A stretch of 64,000 nucleotides of DNA from Mucilaginibacter jinjuensis (GTDB lineage Bacteria; Bacteroidota; Bacteroidia; Sphingobacteriales; Sphingobacteriaceae), in NCBI RefSeq assembly GCF_028596025.1, contig NZ_CP117167.1, positions 5,022,001-5,086,000 of the forward strand, in the 5' to 3' direction. The position numbers and the translations under genes are program-made. The notes beneath the pieces were generated by a model. The model saw nothing but the letters and a program-made list of their open reading frames with translations, did no database searches and had not been told where the DNA came from. Below are positions 34,210 through 42,992 of this stretch, in pieces (the first letter of the stretch is position 1; each line of letters opens with the position of its first letter).

Positions 34210-34992
34210 ATGAGCCTCTTTAACCTTTTCAAAAAAAATACGCCCAAACTAAAAAGTAAGATTTTACTTGCTATGCCAATGTTTAATAATAACGAGCGTT
34301 ATCAGGTTAATAAGGTAATAGAGTCACTACAATCGGACTGGGATATTGAACCTACAGATATTGAAGGTGACGATGATGCCGCAGCTTTTAAGATAGATGG
34401 CGAGACCGTGGCAATGGCTTATATAGATGGTCAAATTCCACAAGAAGATATTGAAGGAACTGCACAATATGCATACAACTGGCCAAATGCAATGAATGAA
34501 CTAAAAGATCATACAGGACATGCCATTGTAACAATAATGGCTGGGCAAAAGAGCCCGTTGGAGAGGTTTAAGATTTTGAGTAAGGTTATATCTTCAATTC
34601 TAACAGCCTCTAATGCAATCGGAATTTACAATGGATCTCAGTCATTATTAACACCCCGGAAACAATACCTTGACATTGTTGAGGAATTAAAACACAATAG
34701 CTTACCTGTACCATTATGGGTGTATATTGGGCTCAGAGCATCCGCGACAGGAAACAACGTCTATACTTATGGTTTGACTGAGTTTGAGAAACAAGAGATG
34801 GAAATCGTTGATTCAAAGCTGGATTTGGAAGAATTATATAACTTTTTATTAAATATTACATCTTATGTAATTGGTAATGATATCACATTAAAAAGTGGAG
34901 AAACCCTTGGTTACACTGTGGATCAAAAAATTGCCGTTACGCTTTCGAAAGGAGAATTTATTGATGGCCAATCTTTTAAACTTAAGATGTAA
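34210..34992 (+). CDS. DUF4261-like protein
   Basis: The 260-residue soluble protein resembles DUF4261 proteins: an N-terminal ferredoxin-like region (LLAMPMFNNNERYQVNKVIE), an internal AIVTIMAGQKSPLERF segment, and YTVDQKIAVTLSKGEFIDGQ near the end. No signal or membrane segment. It is AT-rich compared with flanking genes and lies inverted between two leftward tld operons, which may mean a later insertion. Family function is unknown; some members occur in polymorphic-toxin or immunity contexts. Confidence 0.75.
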   Translation: MSLFNLFKKNTPKLKSKILLAMPMFNNNERYQVNKVIESLQSDWDIEPTDIEGDDDAAAFKIDGETVAMAYIDGQIPQEDIEGTAQYAYNWPNAMNELKDHTGHAIVTIMAGQKSPLERFKILSKVISSILTASNAIGIYNGSQSLLTPRKQYLDIVEELKHNSLPVPLWVYIGLRASATGNNVYTYGLTEFEKQEMEIVDSKLDLEELYNFLLNITSYVIGNDITLKSGETLGYTVDQKIAVTLSKGEFIDGQSFKLKM

Positions 34993-35010
34993 TAGTTGCC
35001 GAGGAAAATC

Positions 35011-35047
35011 CTGGAGCAGAAGATTTCTCCTATCGTCGAAATGACAA
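35011..35047. repeat. Half REP-like element, family B
   Basis: AGCAGAAGATTTCTCCTATC-GTCGAAATGACAAA matches the right arm of the hairpin at 6374-6456; the left arm is missing or highly diverged. Confidence 0.65.
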
Positions 35048-35066
35048 AGTGGAAGATTGTTTTTTG

Positions 35067-35100
35067 ACTCCCTCCCCTTCGGGGAGGGCTGGGGTGGGGT
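35067..35100. repeat. GC-rich intergenic repeat, family F
   Basis: GACTCCCTCCCCTTCGGGGA-GGGCTGGGGTGGGG forms a short GC-rich hairpin followed by a G-rich run. It separates two convergent genes and may act as a terminator. Confidence 0.6.
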
Positions 35101-35101
35101 T

Positions 35102-35842
35102 TTAATTCCCGAAAATCGAAGTCTTCAATCTTTCCTCCGCCGGGAGCTTTACAAACTCTTTGTAGCATTTGTTAATGTACAAAGCCAGGTTAAAATCTTC
35201 GCTGGTGAAGGTTTCTATATCGGGCGAGTAGCGCATTACAAAACTATGCAGTTCCTGGTCTTTAAGGGGGACGTATTTCTCGATGCTTTCTTTACTAAAG
35301 GCTTGTTGGATTTGTGCGGTTATCTTATCATTTTTAGCTTCCAGCTCTTTCTTCTTGGCATCGTTCTCGGTCTTTTTGTTAGACCATACGCGTAGGTTGA
35401 TCCCACCTTTTATTGCACCAGAAGCACCAGGACGATCAACATCGCGTTGGTAGTTCATGGTTTGGTTATGAAACTGGGGGTCTTTAGGTACAAAAAATGC
35501 AGCTGAATTTGCGGCACCTTTGCCGTTGATCTCTACTTCGTTCAGCATGTGCTGTAACGGATCGAGGTAAAATTCGCGTGCGTGCAGATCGGTAACCACA
35601 ACGGTATCGGCTTTATAACCAAACCCGTTAAACACCAGCATATCGCTCATTTTAGCCTGAATGATGAACCGGCCTTGCTTATCAGTCTGGGTTTTAAACT
35701 TGCCGTTCAGGTTTTCGATGTTGATACCTGCCAGGGCAACATGCGTTTTATTCTCATAAACAATACCCTCCTGGGTATGCTGCTGAGCATAAGCAAAAGA
35801 TGCTAAAAGCGAGAATATCAATACAAAACCCCAACGAAACAT
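35102..35842 (-). CDS. Secreted protein with carboxypeptidase-like regulatory domain
   Basis: The 246-residue protein has a signal peptide (to about AYAQQ, residue 21), followed by a carboxypeptidase-regulatory-like beta domain (GIVYENKTHVALAGINIENL, then QGRFIIQAKMSDMLVFNGFG), a common module in Bacteroidota outer-membrane systems. The C-terminal 120 residues are charged and helical (KKTENDAKKKELEAKNDK). Probably a periplasmic or cell-surface accessory protein; partner unknown. Confidence 0.8.
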   Translation of the reverse strand: MFRWGFVLIFSLLASFAYAQQHTQEGIVYENKTHVALAGINIENLNGKFKTQTDKQGRFIIQAKMSDMLVFNGFGYKADTVVVTDLHAREFYLDPLQHMLNEVEINGKGAANSAAFFVPKDPQFHNQTMNYQRDVDRPGASGAIKGGINLRVWSNKKTENDAKKKELEAKNDKITAQIQQAFSKESIEKYVPLKDQELHSFVMRYSPDIETFTSEDFNLALYINKCYKEFVKLPAEERLKTSIFGN

Positions 35843-35900
35843 TCTTCAAATTTAAAAATAATTGCTTGAAGATGGAGTTAAAAAATGTTAAACCGAGGAA

Positions 35901-36029
35901 GAGAGGCAAGAACCAAGAGACAAGAAACAAGACCTTCAAGCACAAAAAAGCCCTCTCGAAGTGAGAGGGCTTGATATTACAACATTCTGGTGAGCTTTTC
36001 TTGGCTCTTGTTTCTTGTGTCTTGATTCT
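35901..36029. repeat. Word-repeat arms around a terminator
   Basis: The left arm AAGAACCAAGAGACAAGAAA-CAAGA and the right arm TCTTGGCTCTTGTTTCTTGT-GTCTTGA are complementary and flank the terminator at 35944-35975. Confidence 0.65.
35944..35975 (-). terminator. Terminator after tldE2
   Basis: On the minus strand GCCCTCTCACTTCGAGAGGG-CTTTTTTG forms a strong stem-loop with a T-run, 60 nt past the tldE2 stop. Confidence 0.9.
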
Positions 36030-36034
36030 AAAAT

Positions 36035-37366
36035 TTAAACCGCGTCTGACAACGAAGTGAACGTAAAGTCCCTGATCTTCATTGGCGGGATCAGATAGCT
36101 GCGGTAGCTTTCAACGCTGATGGTGCGCTCTGGTTTACCCAGGGCTTCCACGTTATTCAGCATAATTACCGGGCTCTCGTTAAAACGGAAATTTTTAACC
36201 GGGAACATGATCTTACCGTTCTCGATGTAGAAAGTACCATCACGGGTCAACCCGGTTAATAGCAGCGATTGTGGGTCAACCATACGGATGTACCATAAAC
36301 GCGATACCAGGATACCACGCTCGGTGCTCTTAATCATTTCTTCGAGGCTGGTAGTACCACCATCCATAATAATATTGCTTGGGCCGGGTACAGGTTGTAC
36401 ACCTTTTTTCTGTGCCCAATAACGCGAGTAGCTCAGGTTTTTAACCACACCTTCTTTAATCCAGTCGGTACGCTCTAAACGCTGGCCTTCGTTGCTCCAG
36501 GTTGGGCCAGGCAGTTCGGTGTTGAATGGATCTGAGTAGATGTTCACCTTCTCGTCCATCAGTTTTTCGCCTAAACGGGTACCTCCACCCTTTTTGCTCA
36601 GGAAGCTACGGCCTTCTTCTGCACTACGTGCATCAAAGCGGAACATGTTTTCCAACATATAAACACCGGCAACAGGCTCAAGGATCACAGTATATTTACC
36701 CGGCTCAATAGCTTTGGCATTGGCAGAGCTTAATGCTTTTTGTGATGCAATTTTGGTTGCGCTTGCAGTATCCAATTTGCTTACATCAGTAAAACCACGT
36801 GCAGCATAACCAGATACGGTACCTGCCGCATTACGGGTGGTTACCGAGTAAATTACATCGGTTGATTTATCGTAGGCAAACAAACCTTTAGAGTTCATTA
36901 CCGCGGTAAAACGGGTTGTATTTTCAAGGAAACCTGCAGCCTGCAAATTAGCAGCTTTGGTAACATCGAAAGCTTTGCCAATCATCTCGGCACGGCTTTC
37001 TGGTGTCATGGCTGCAGTTTTTGCATTGTACTGGATAGAATCCTCAAACTTTTGCGGACCGAGCATCGGCATAGTTTCCGGGTTTTCCGGTGCCAGTTGT
37101 GCTAATTCTTCAGAGCGGCGAACCACTTTTTCCAGCGATGCATCATCAAACTCATTGATGGTTGCTGTACCTGTTTTTTTACCAAAAACAGAGCTTACAG
37201 CTAAACCAACAGTACTGATATCGCCGGCGGTTGAAACTGCATTTAAGGCTGTACGGATGTTACCACCGTCGTTACCTCTCAGGCTCACTTCGCACTCATC
37301 GGCTTTTGAATAACTAAGCACCTTCTTTAATAAAGCCTGTGCTTCTTCTTTACTATATATAGGCAT
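36035..37366 (-). CDS. TldE/PmbA-family protein (paralogue 2)
   Basis: The 443-residue protein is a paralogue of the one at 29191-30531 over its whole length, including KKGGGTRLGEKLMDE, SNEGQRLERTDWIKEGVVKN and FPVKNFRFNESPVIMLNN. It lacks a zinc motif, as expected of TldE. It begins at an ATG 5 nt after the tldD3 stop, so translation is coupled. There is no N-terminal signal peptide. A terminator follows, closing the leftward unit. Confidence 0.92.
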   Translation of the reverse strand: MPIYSKEEAQALLKKVLSYSKADECEVSLRGNDGGNIRTALNAVSTAGDISTVGLAVSSVFGKKTGTATINEFDDASLEKVVRRSEELAQLAPENPETMPMLGPQKFEDSIQYNAKTAAMTPESRAEMIGKAFDVTKAANLQAAGFLENTTRFTAVMNSKGLFAYDKSTDVIYSVTTRNAAGTVSGYAARGFTDVSKLDTASATKIASQKALSSANAKAIEPGKYTVILEPVAGVYMLENMFRFDARSAEEGRSFLSKKGGGTRLGEKLMDEKVNIYSDPFNTELPGPTWSNEGQRLERTDWIKEGVVKNLSYSRYWAQKKGVQPVPGPSNIIMDGGTTSLEEMIKSTERGILVSRLWYIRMVDPQSLLLTGLTRDGTFYIENGKIMFPVKNFRFNESPVIMLNNVEALGKPERTISVESYRSYLIPPMKIRDFTFTSLSDAV

Positions 37367-37371
37367 ATTAA

Positions 37372-39006
37372 TTATCCGATTTTTCGTTTAGTATTAATTA
37401 CGTTAACTCCATTAAAACGTGCGGTTGACGAACCGTGCGATACTGCATTAGACTGGCTTGGCTGACCCTTACCATCATTAAATGCACCACCCAAACGGTA
37501 ATCGCTCTGGTCGCAAACAGCAGTAAGCGAGTTCCAGAACTCCTGGTTTGTTGCCTGGTAAGCCACATCGTTTAACATGCCTACAATTTTTCCGTTTTTG
37601 ATCTCGTAGAACAGCTGACCACCAAACTGGAAGTTATAACGCTGCTGATCGATAGAGAATGAACCGTTACCTACAATGTAGATACCTTTCTCTACATTTT
37701 TAATCATGTCATCAACGCTCAGTTTTTCTTTACCCGGTTGTAATGATACGTTAGGCATACGCTGGAATTGTACATCATCCCAGCTTTGTGCGTAGCAGCA
37801 GCCTTGCGAATGATCTAACCCAATCATGTGCGCCTGATCGCGAATGGCCTGGAAATTAACCAGCACACCATCTTTAACCAGATCCCACTTACCGCATTTA
37901 ACACCCTCGTCATCATAACCTACAGCACCCAGTGAACCTGCTTGCAGCTTATCGGCCACGATATTCATATTTTTGCTACCGAAATGGAAATTGCCCGATT
38001 TCAGTTTCTCTAATGACAGGAAGCTGGTACCTGCATAGTTTGCCTCGTAACCCAATACACGGTCGAGCTCAGTCGGGTGGGCTACAGACTCGTGGATGGT
38101 TAACCAAAGGTGAGACGGATCGAGTACCAGGTCATATTTACCCGGCTCTACCGATTTGGCAGCCACTTTTTCAGTTGCATTTTTGGTAGCGTTTTTAATA
38201 TCCTCAATCATGTCGTAACGGTTTTTGTAACGCGTTACCACACCTTGTACTTTTTCAGATTCGCTTGGGGTTAAATACTCGTAACCCATACCCACTGGTG
38301 AGCTTAGAGCCGCACGGGTTTCAAAAGCACCCAAATCGCGGTCTATTTTGGTTACCTGGAAATTAGGGTACAAGCGGTGGATATCCTGATCGATGTATGA
38401 ACCATCTGTAGAAGCAAAATATTTTTGCTCGTTAATAGAGAAGATTGTTGAGTTAACAAAGTTTGCACCCAGTTTTATAGCCTCACCGTTGGCGGTAAGC
38501 AATAAATCAATCTTTTCTTTAATAGGCACCTCGAAAGCGTTTTTTTCGATAGGTGTTTTCCAGCTTACCTCGCCAAAGCCTTTTTGCGGGGCCAGTTGTA
38601 CCGGTTTGCTGCCTAATTTGGCATTGGCTTTTGCTACTGCAACTGCACGCTCTGCAATTTTGGCAACACCTTCTTTAGTTACGGTGTTACCGGCCGCAAA
38701 ACCCCAGCAACCATCGGCCAAAACGCGGATACCCACACCGAACGACTCGGAGTTGGCAACGTTTAGCACGCGGGTTTCGCGGGTTACAATGGCTTGGTTT
38801 AGATACCGACCAATGCGGATATCGGCATACGATGCACCTTTAGCTTTCGCTGTGTTAAGGGCAACATCGGCAAGTTCTTTTTTGGCGCGAATGTCGATAG
38901 TTGTTAATAGCTGCTCCTGGTAAATTGATTTACCAAAGGCAGAGTTAGCAATCATCGCAGACCCGGCTCCTAATCCCGAAAGATAAATAAAGTCTCTACG
39001 TCTCAA
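37372..39006 (-). CDS. tldD: TldD-family metalloprotease (paralogue 3) with twin-arginine leader
   Basis: The 544-residue protein has HESVAHPTELDRVLGYEAN (an alanine in place of the glycine in HESVGH, but HExxxH is intact). The N-terminus RRRDFIYLSGLGAGSAM is the best Tat-like leader of the three: R-R-x-F-I, then a hydrophobic run. The start is TTG at 39006, preceded at 7 nt by AAGGAGG, a rare canonical Shine-Dalgarno sequence for this phylum. It lies 62 nt downstream of the 596-residue membrane protein gene and 5 nt upstream of tldE2, which links the protease pair to the MoxR/BatA series. Confidence 0.92.
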   Translation of the reverse strand: MRRRDFIYLSGLGAGSAMIANSAFGKSIYQEQLLTTIDIRAKKELADVALNTAKAKGASYADIRIGRYLNQAIVTRETRVLNVANSESFGVGIRVLADGCWGFAAGNTVTKEGVAKIAERAVAVAKANAKLGSKPVQLAPQKGFGEVSWKTPIEKNAFEVPIKEKIDLLLTANGEAIKLGANFVNSTIFSINEQKYFASTDGSYIDQDIHRLYPNFQVTKIDRDLGAFETRAALSSPVGMGYEYLTPSESEKVQGVVTRYKNRYDMIEDIKNATKNATEKVAAKSVEPGKYDLVLDPSHLWLTIHESVAHPTELDRVLGYEANYAGTSFLSLEKLKSGNFHFGSKNMNIVADKLQAGSLGAVGYDDEGVKCGKWDLVKDGVLVNFQAIRDQAHMIGLDHSQGCCYAQSWDDVQFQRMPNVSLQPGKEKLSVDDMIKNVEKGIYIVGNGSFSIDQQRYNFQFGGQLFYEIKNGKIVGMLNDVAYQATNQEFWNSLTAVCDQSDYRLGGAFNDGKGQPSQSNAVSHGSSTARFNGVNVINTKRKIG

Positions 39007-39013
39007 GGTTAAT

Positions 39014-39020
39014 CCTCCTT
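39014..39020 (-). promoter_or_regulatory. Strong Shine-Dalgarno site of tldD3
   Basis: The minus strand reads AAGGAGG 7 nt before the TTG start codon of tldD3. Such sites are uncommon in Bacteroidota and here support the non-ATG start. Confidence 0.7.
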
Positions 39021-39068
39021 TGTTTTGCTTAGTTAATATAGTTTAGTTAATAGTTTCTTCTAATTGGT

Positions 39069-40859
39069 TCAGGCTGCAAATTTGGCCTCGGCCCAGAGGT
39101 ATGTGCAGGCCAATAAAAGCAGTATATAAAAATATATTTTAGATACCGGAATCTGTATTTTTTGGTGTATTTGTTTTGTTACAGATTGCTCGCGATCAAA
39201 AGCAGCGGCATATTTTTTAGTATCGCGTAGCATACCGGCATACTTTAAACTGGCCCACTCATTTTGCGGATAAACAAACAGCCATTGCCCCACACCTGTA
39301 CCTTGCTGAACCTGTTGCCAGCCTGCATGTTGCGGCCAGTAAGTGGCATGCCATACAAAAGGAAGCTCGGCCTGGCGTTCAATTGCAATTTTAGTCTGAT
39401 TGATCCTGATTTCAGGTTGGCTTGCCGAAGTTTCGAGTTGAAATTTAGTGTGGCTATTTACTGCCGGTACGCTATTAACAACCGACCATTGTTCGGTGCT
39501 TGGCGTATGCTTGGCAGCTTTAGTAATCAGCAGCGACCATAGTGCGGTATAGTCATTTTCGTCGCCACTCAGCATCCAGTTGTGTGTGGCATTCAGCACG
39601 GTAAAAACTTCTTTACCACTACCCGCCAGGCTGCTGCTGGCCAGAATATGATTTTGTTGATCGAAAACCAGCGGCTGGGTATAATTTTGTGCGGCAATGT
39701 AAATAGGATCAAGCAATAGCTTACCACTTGCCACATCCTGACCCTGTATTTTTAACGAAGTAACCACCTGCCCTGCTGTAGAAACTTTGGTAACCGGGTA
39801 ATCTTGCTGTAGCCAGAAATCAGAATGTGCAGTACTATCGGCGCGGACAATAATGCCTAAACCTTTTTGTAATACTTCCTGTTTTAAGGCTGCGCTTTCA
39901 GAAGCATTTAATGTTTTCAGAACTTCAAGATCACTCAGTATAATATCGAATTTCTCGAGCAAGCCCGGTGTTAAATGCGCCAGCGATTGCTGTTCTATAT
40001 TCACAAACTCCTGGCTAAATTTATCTTTACTGATGGCAGAGCGAACGGCAACACCGTATCCTTTTTCAGTCAACCAGTTTTTCAAAAATTTATCCTCGAA
40101 ATTTGGCGAACCGGCCAACATTAAAATCTTGAGCGGCTTAATGGCATCAACCGTAACCGGGATACTTTCATTTGCCGATGTATCGGCATCGGTAGTGCTG
40201 ATTAAACGATAAACCGCACGGCCAGCATGACGAGGTGTAGTATTTAAATCGAATGTTGCAGATGTGTTTGCCTGTATAAAAGCAGAATCAACCGTAGTGC
40301 CTAATCCTTTTAATGATACTTTAACAGCTTTATCAGTAGTATTGTTAAACGAGCCCTGTACGTTTAATTTTTCACCTGTTTTTAATTGGGCATTCCAGCT
40401 TACAGAACTTATGCCATTAGGTACTTTAGGCGAATGATATTGAACAGGGAGATTATGCAGTTGTACTAATTGATCTTCGCTTAAACCATAACCAAAAACT
40501 TGTAAACTGCCGATGCTGGGTTTGGCTTCTGTTAAATCATCAACACTGCTAATCAATACAGCTTTTGGATAATTTTTTTTGATGGATTTGCTCAACGTAT
40601 AAATTCGGGGTGAATTGATAGTACTGATACTATCAGCGTTATATCCTTCCGTCAGTAAAACAGCTTGATTCTTTTCGTTCAGGCTGATATCGCCTTCATA
40701 AGTAATCGGCAAAATAATACAAGCTAAACCGGCTATGGCTACCAATACTGCTACTAAACGCCAAATTAAATTGCGCTTGCTTTCGCGCTGAACTTCGCGC
40801 CAAACGGCAAATACGGCAACCACTAAACAAATAAGTAAAACGATATAAGTCCAGTTCAT
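39069..40859 (-). CDS. Uncharacterised membrane protein in the MoxR/BatA cluster
   Basis: The 596-residue protein has two N-terminal membrane segments (about 4-22 and 30-52) and one at the C-terminus (about 575-592), with a large periplasmic part between. The middle contains LKILMLAGSPNFEDKFLKNW followed by an alternating alpha/beta region and FDIILSDLEVLK, resembling the glutamine-amidotransferase-like or VWA-associated domains of BatA-type proteins. It starts 3 nt after the DUF4175 stop. It is probably a structural partner of that envelope complex; no enzyme activity can be read. Confidence 0.75.
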   Translation of the reverse strand: MNWTYIVLLICLVVAVFAVWREVQRESKRNLIWRLVAVLVAIAGLACIILPITYEGDISLNEKNQAVLLTEGYNADSISTINSPRIYTLSKSIKKNYPKAVLISSVDDLTEAKPSIGSLQVFGYGLSEDQLVQLHNLPVQYHSPKVPNGISSVSWNAQLKTGEKLNVQGSFNNTTDKAVKVSLKGLGTTVDSAFIQANTSATFDLNTTPRHAGRAVYRLISTTDADTSANESIPVTVDAIKPLKILMLAGSPNFEDKFLKNWLTEKGYGVAVRSAISKDKFSQEFVNIEQQSLAHLTPGLLEKFDIILSDLEVLKTLNASESAALKQEVLQKGLGIIVRADSTAHSDFWLQQDYPVTKVSTAGQVVTSLKIQGQDVASGKLLLDPIYIAAQNYTQPLVFDQQNHILASSSLAGSGKEVFTVLNATHNWMLSGDENDYTALWSLLITKAAKHTPSTEQWSVVNSVPAVNSHTKFQLETSASQPEIRINQTKIAIERQAELPFVWHATYWPQHAGWQQVQQGTGVGQWLFVYPQNEWASLKYAGMLRDTKKYAAAFDREQSVTKQIHQKIQIPVSKIYFYILLLLACTYLWAEAKFAA

Positions 40860-40862
40860 TTA

Positions 40863-42992
40863 CTATCTGTTTATGCGGTTTAGATTTTTAAAATAGCCCT
40901 GCGACAAGCCAATATCGGCCGAGGAGCTTGATGATTGCGGCAATGCACGGTTTAAAGGCAATGCACGTTGAATAGCCTTCTCTACCACTGCAATATTATT
41001 TTCTGTGGCTTTGCCCGAATTTACGATCTGTTTCATGGCACTTACAGCAGTTAAATAAATACCCGGCTGTGCGGTTGCCTTAACACTTAACTGCGCCGAA
41101 GCCACTTGTAAAGTATGCTGATCGATAGCGTTTAATTTAGGATCAGTTTTTAACTGTTCTAATACGACTACCGCCTTTTTCAACGTCTCAAATTGGTCGT
41201 CTTGTTTTTTAATGTCTTCGTGATTGATTGGCTCCGCAATTTTGCTCAAATCGCCGGTCATGCGTTTTTCCAGTTTCAATGGCGGCGGGTTGTAGCCGGT
41301 TTTAGCCACGTACGAGCGTGATTTCTGTTGAAGATCTTTCAGTAAGCGTAAAGCCTTGTATTCAAACGGCAAAGCATCTTGAGGTTTGTACATGCGCAAT
41401 TGCAGCTCGGCTTTCCACATTTCGGTCAGCGTGGCTTTTAGTTGCTCTTTTACGGCAGGCTCCAGGAAAGTAGCATCTTCGGCATTATCGTGCTTATCGG
41501 TGTAAGCATCCATAATCATGGCGGTATTGCTAAAGTTTTCGGCCTTGCTTAAATCGCTGTTGGTTTCTTCTCCAATTTTCGATTCATCTTCTTCGCCCAA
41601 AAATTTACCGTACCGCAGGCGCAGCATTTTTTGATCGGCACCTAAATCATTACAACGTTTATTAAACTCTTCCTTACTCAAACTATCTTTAGCGTGGATG
41701 AGGCTTTGCGAATCAATGATGATCTGACGCTCGCTTCTGAAAAACTCTGGTTTTACGTTTACCCCTGCAACCAATCCGTCCATACTTAACAGCTGCGCAG
41801 TATCCTGTATCGAAACTATATAAACATCGGTACGACTTGTTTGCTGGTGGGTATCCTGAGCCTGGATGTAGAAGTACAGCTCATCGCCCGGTTCCATATT
41901 TAACGAAGGCAGATCAACCAGTTTTTGCAGATTATACTGACGGCTATGTGCACCGAAAGCCTCGCTAAAATTGAGTTTATATTCTTTAAACTTAACCGCT
42001 TCGCCGCTACCCTTAGCTACGGTTGCATTGATGATGGCATTGCTAATCCCATAATCATCATTTACCGAAGCATTAATGGTAACCTTCGGCGCTTCGCCCG
42101 CATCGATATGAGTGTATTGTTTTGGTGTGTTGATTTTGATAACCGGCGGCGCATCTTTAATAACGGTTACGGGATAAAGGTCGGACAGTTTACCATCTAC
42201 ACTCACCTGGTAAAAGCCCGGTGTAGTAATTATTTTAGAAAGATGCCAGTCTGATTTACCCGAGCCCGATTGCATCTTCAAAACCTCATGCTCGTTAAAG
42301 ATTAGCGAGATCTGTTTTACATCGATATTGGTTTGAATATTCCATTTTACGGTCGATCCTTCTTCAACATCCAAAGTAAATCTATCCTGTTTACGAGCCG
42401 GGCGGTTGGTGTAAGCCGGAGGTGTAACGGTTAAACCGGTGGTTTTAATTGAGGGTAGAATCTTTTCTGGTGGCAAATTCTTCGCACTTACGCCCATCGT
42501 ATCTGTCACCAGTTTACCCATAGCCGCATGCCATTTAACAGGCAGCTTAGCCAGTATAAAACTGAGCACCAAGGCTACTACCACAAAAATACCGGCCTGC
42601 TTTAAGCGACGACCGAATTGCTGCGGCGTACCCGGAACCTGGTGCAATGCCTGCTCTACTTTTTGTAATTGAAGGCTTTCTAATAAATTAAGCGTACCGG
42701 CGGGTTTTAGTACCAGTTCGCTGCTTTCTTCCAGTTCTGGATAACTTTGGTTTAAGAAACTTAGTATCGATTTAATGGTAATTTTCCAAGGGCGGCGAAT
42801 GGCAGACAATACACCGAAAATCACCAAGAAGATAAGCACCGCCAAGATGAACGACGCACCGAAAATATAATGCAAAGCACTGCCCAGCAGAATGGCTACA
42901 GAGGCCGATAATAATACATCTGCCGCTATCTGGTAGCTAATCCAGCGTTGCTGTAAAGCCTTTATTTTATGTAGTCCTGCTTGCTCAGCCAT
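40863..42992 (-). CDS. DUF4175-like membrane protein
   Basis: The 709-residue protein has four hydrophobic segments in its first 150 residues (near 20-60, 70-85 and 130-150), then a long periplasmic part of beta-rich (VTPPAYTNRPARKQD) and helical coiled sequence (EQLKATLTEMWKAELQLRMY). This is the layout of DUF4175 proteins in BatA-MoxR operons. Its start overlaps the BatA stop by 8 nt. A role in assembling or sensing at the envelope is likely; mechanism unknown. Confidence 0.8.
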   Translation of the reverse strand: MAEQAGLHKIKALQQRWISYQIAADVLLSASVAILLGSALHYIFGASFILAVLIFLVIFGVLSAIRRPWKITIKSILSFLNQSYPELEESSELVLKPAGTLNLLESLQLQKVEQALHQVPGTPQQFGRRLKQAGIFVVVALVLSFILAKLPVKWHAAMGKLVTDTMGVSAKNLPPEKILPSIKTTGLTVTPPAYTNRPARKQDRFTLDVEEGSTVKWNIQTNIDVKQISLIFNEHEVLKMQSGSGKSDWHLSKIITTPGFYQVSVDGKLSDLYPVTVIKDAPPVIKINTPKQYTHIDAGEAPKVTINASVNDDYGISNAIINATVAKGSGEAVKFKEYKLNFSEAFGAHSRQYNLQKLVDLPSLNMEPGDELYFYIQAQDTHQQTSRTDVYIVSIQDTAQLLSMDGLVAGVNVKPEFFRSERQIIIDSQSLIHAKDSLSKEEFNKRCNDLGADQKMLRLRYGKFLGEEDESKIGEETNSDLSKAENFSNTAMIMDAYTDKHDNAEDATFLEPAVKEQLKATLTEMWKAELQLRMYKPQDALPFEYKALRLLKDLQQKSRSYVAKTGYNPPPLKLEKRMTGDLSKIAEPINHEDIKKQDDQFETLKKAVVVLEQLKTDPKLNAIDQHTLQVASAQLSVKATAQPGIYLTAVSAMKQIVNSGKATENNIAVVEKAIQRALPLNRALPQSSSSSADIGLSQGYFKNLNRINR

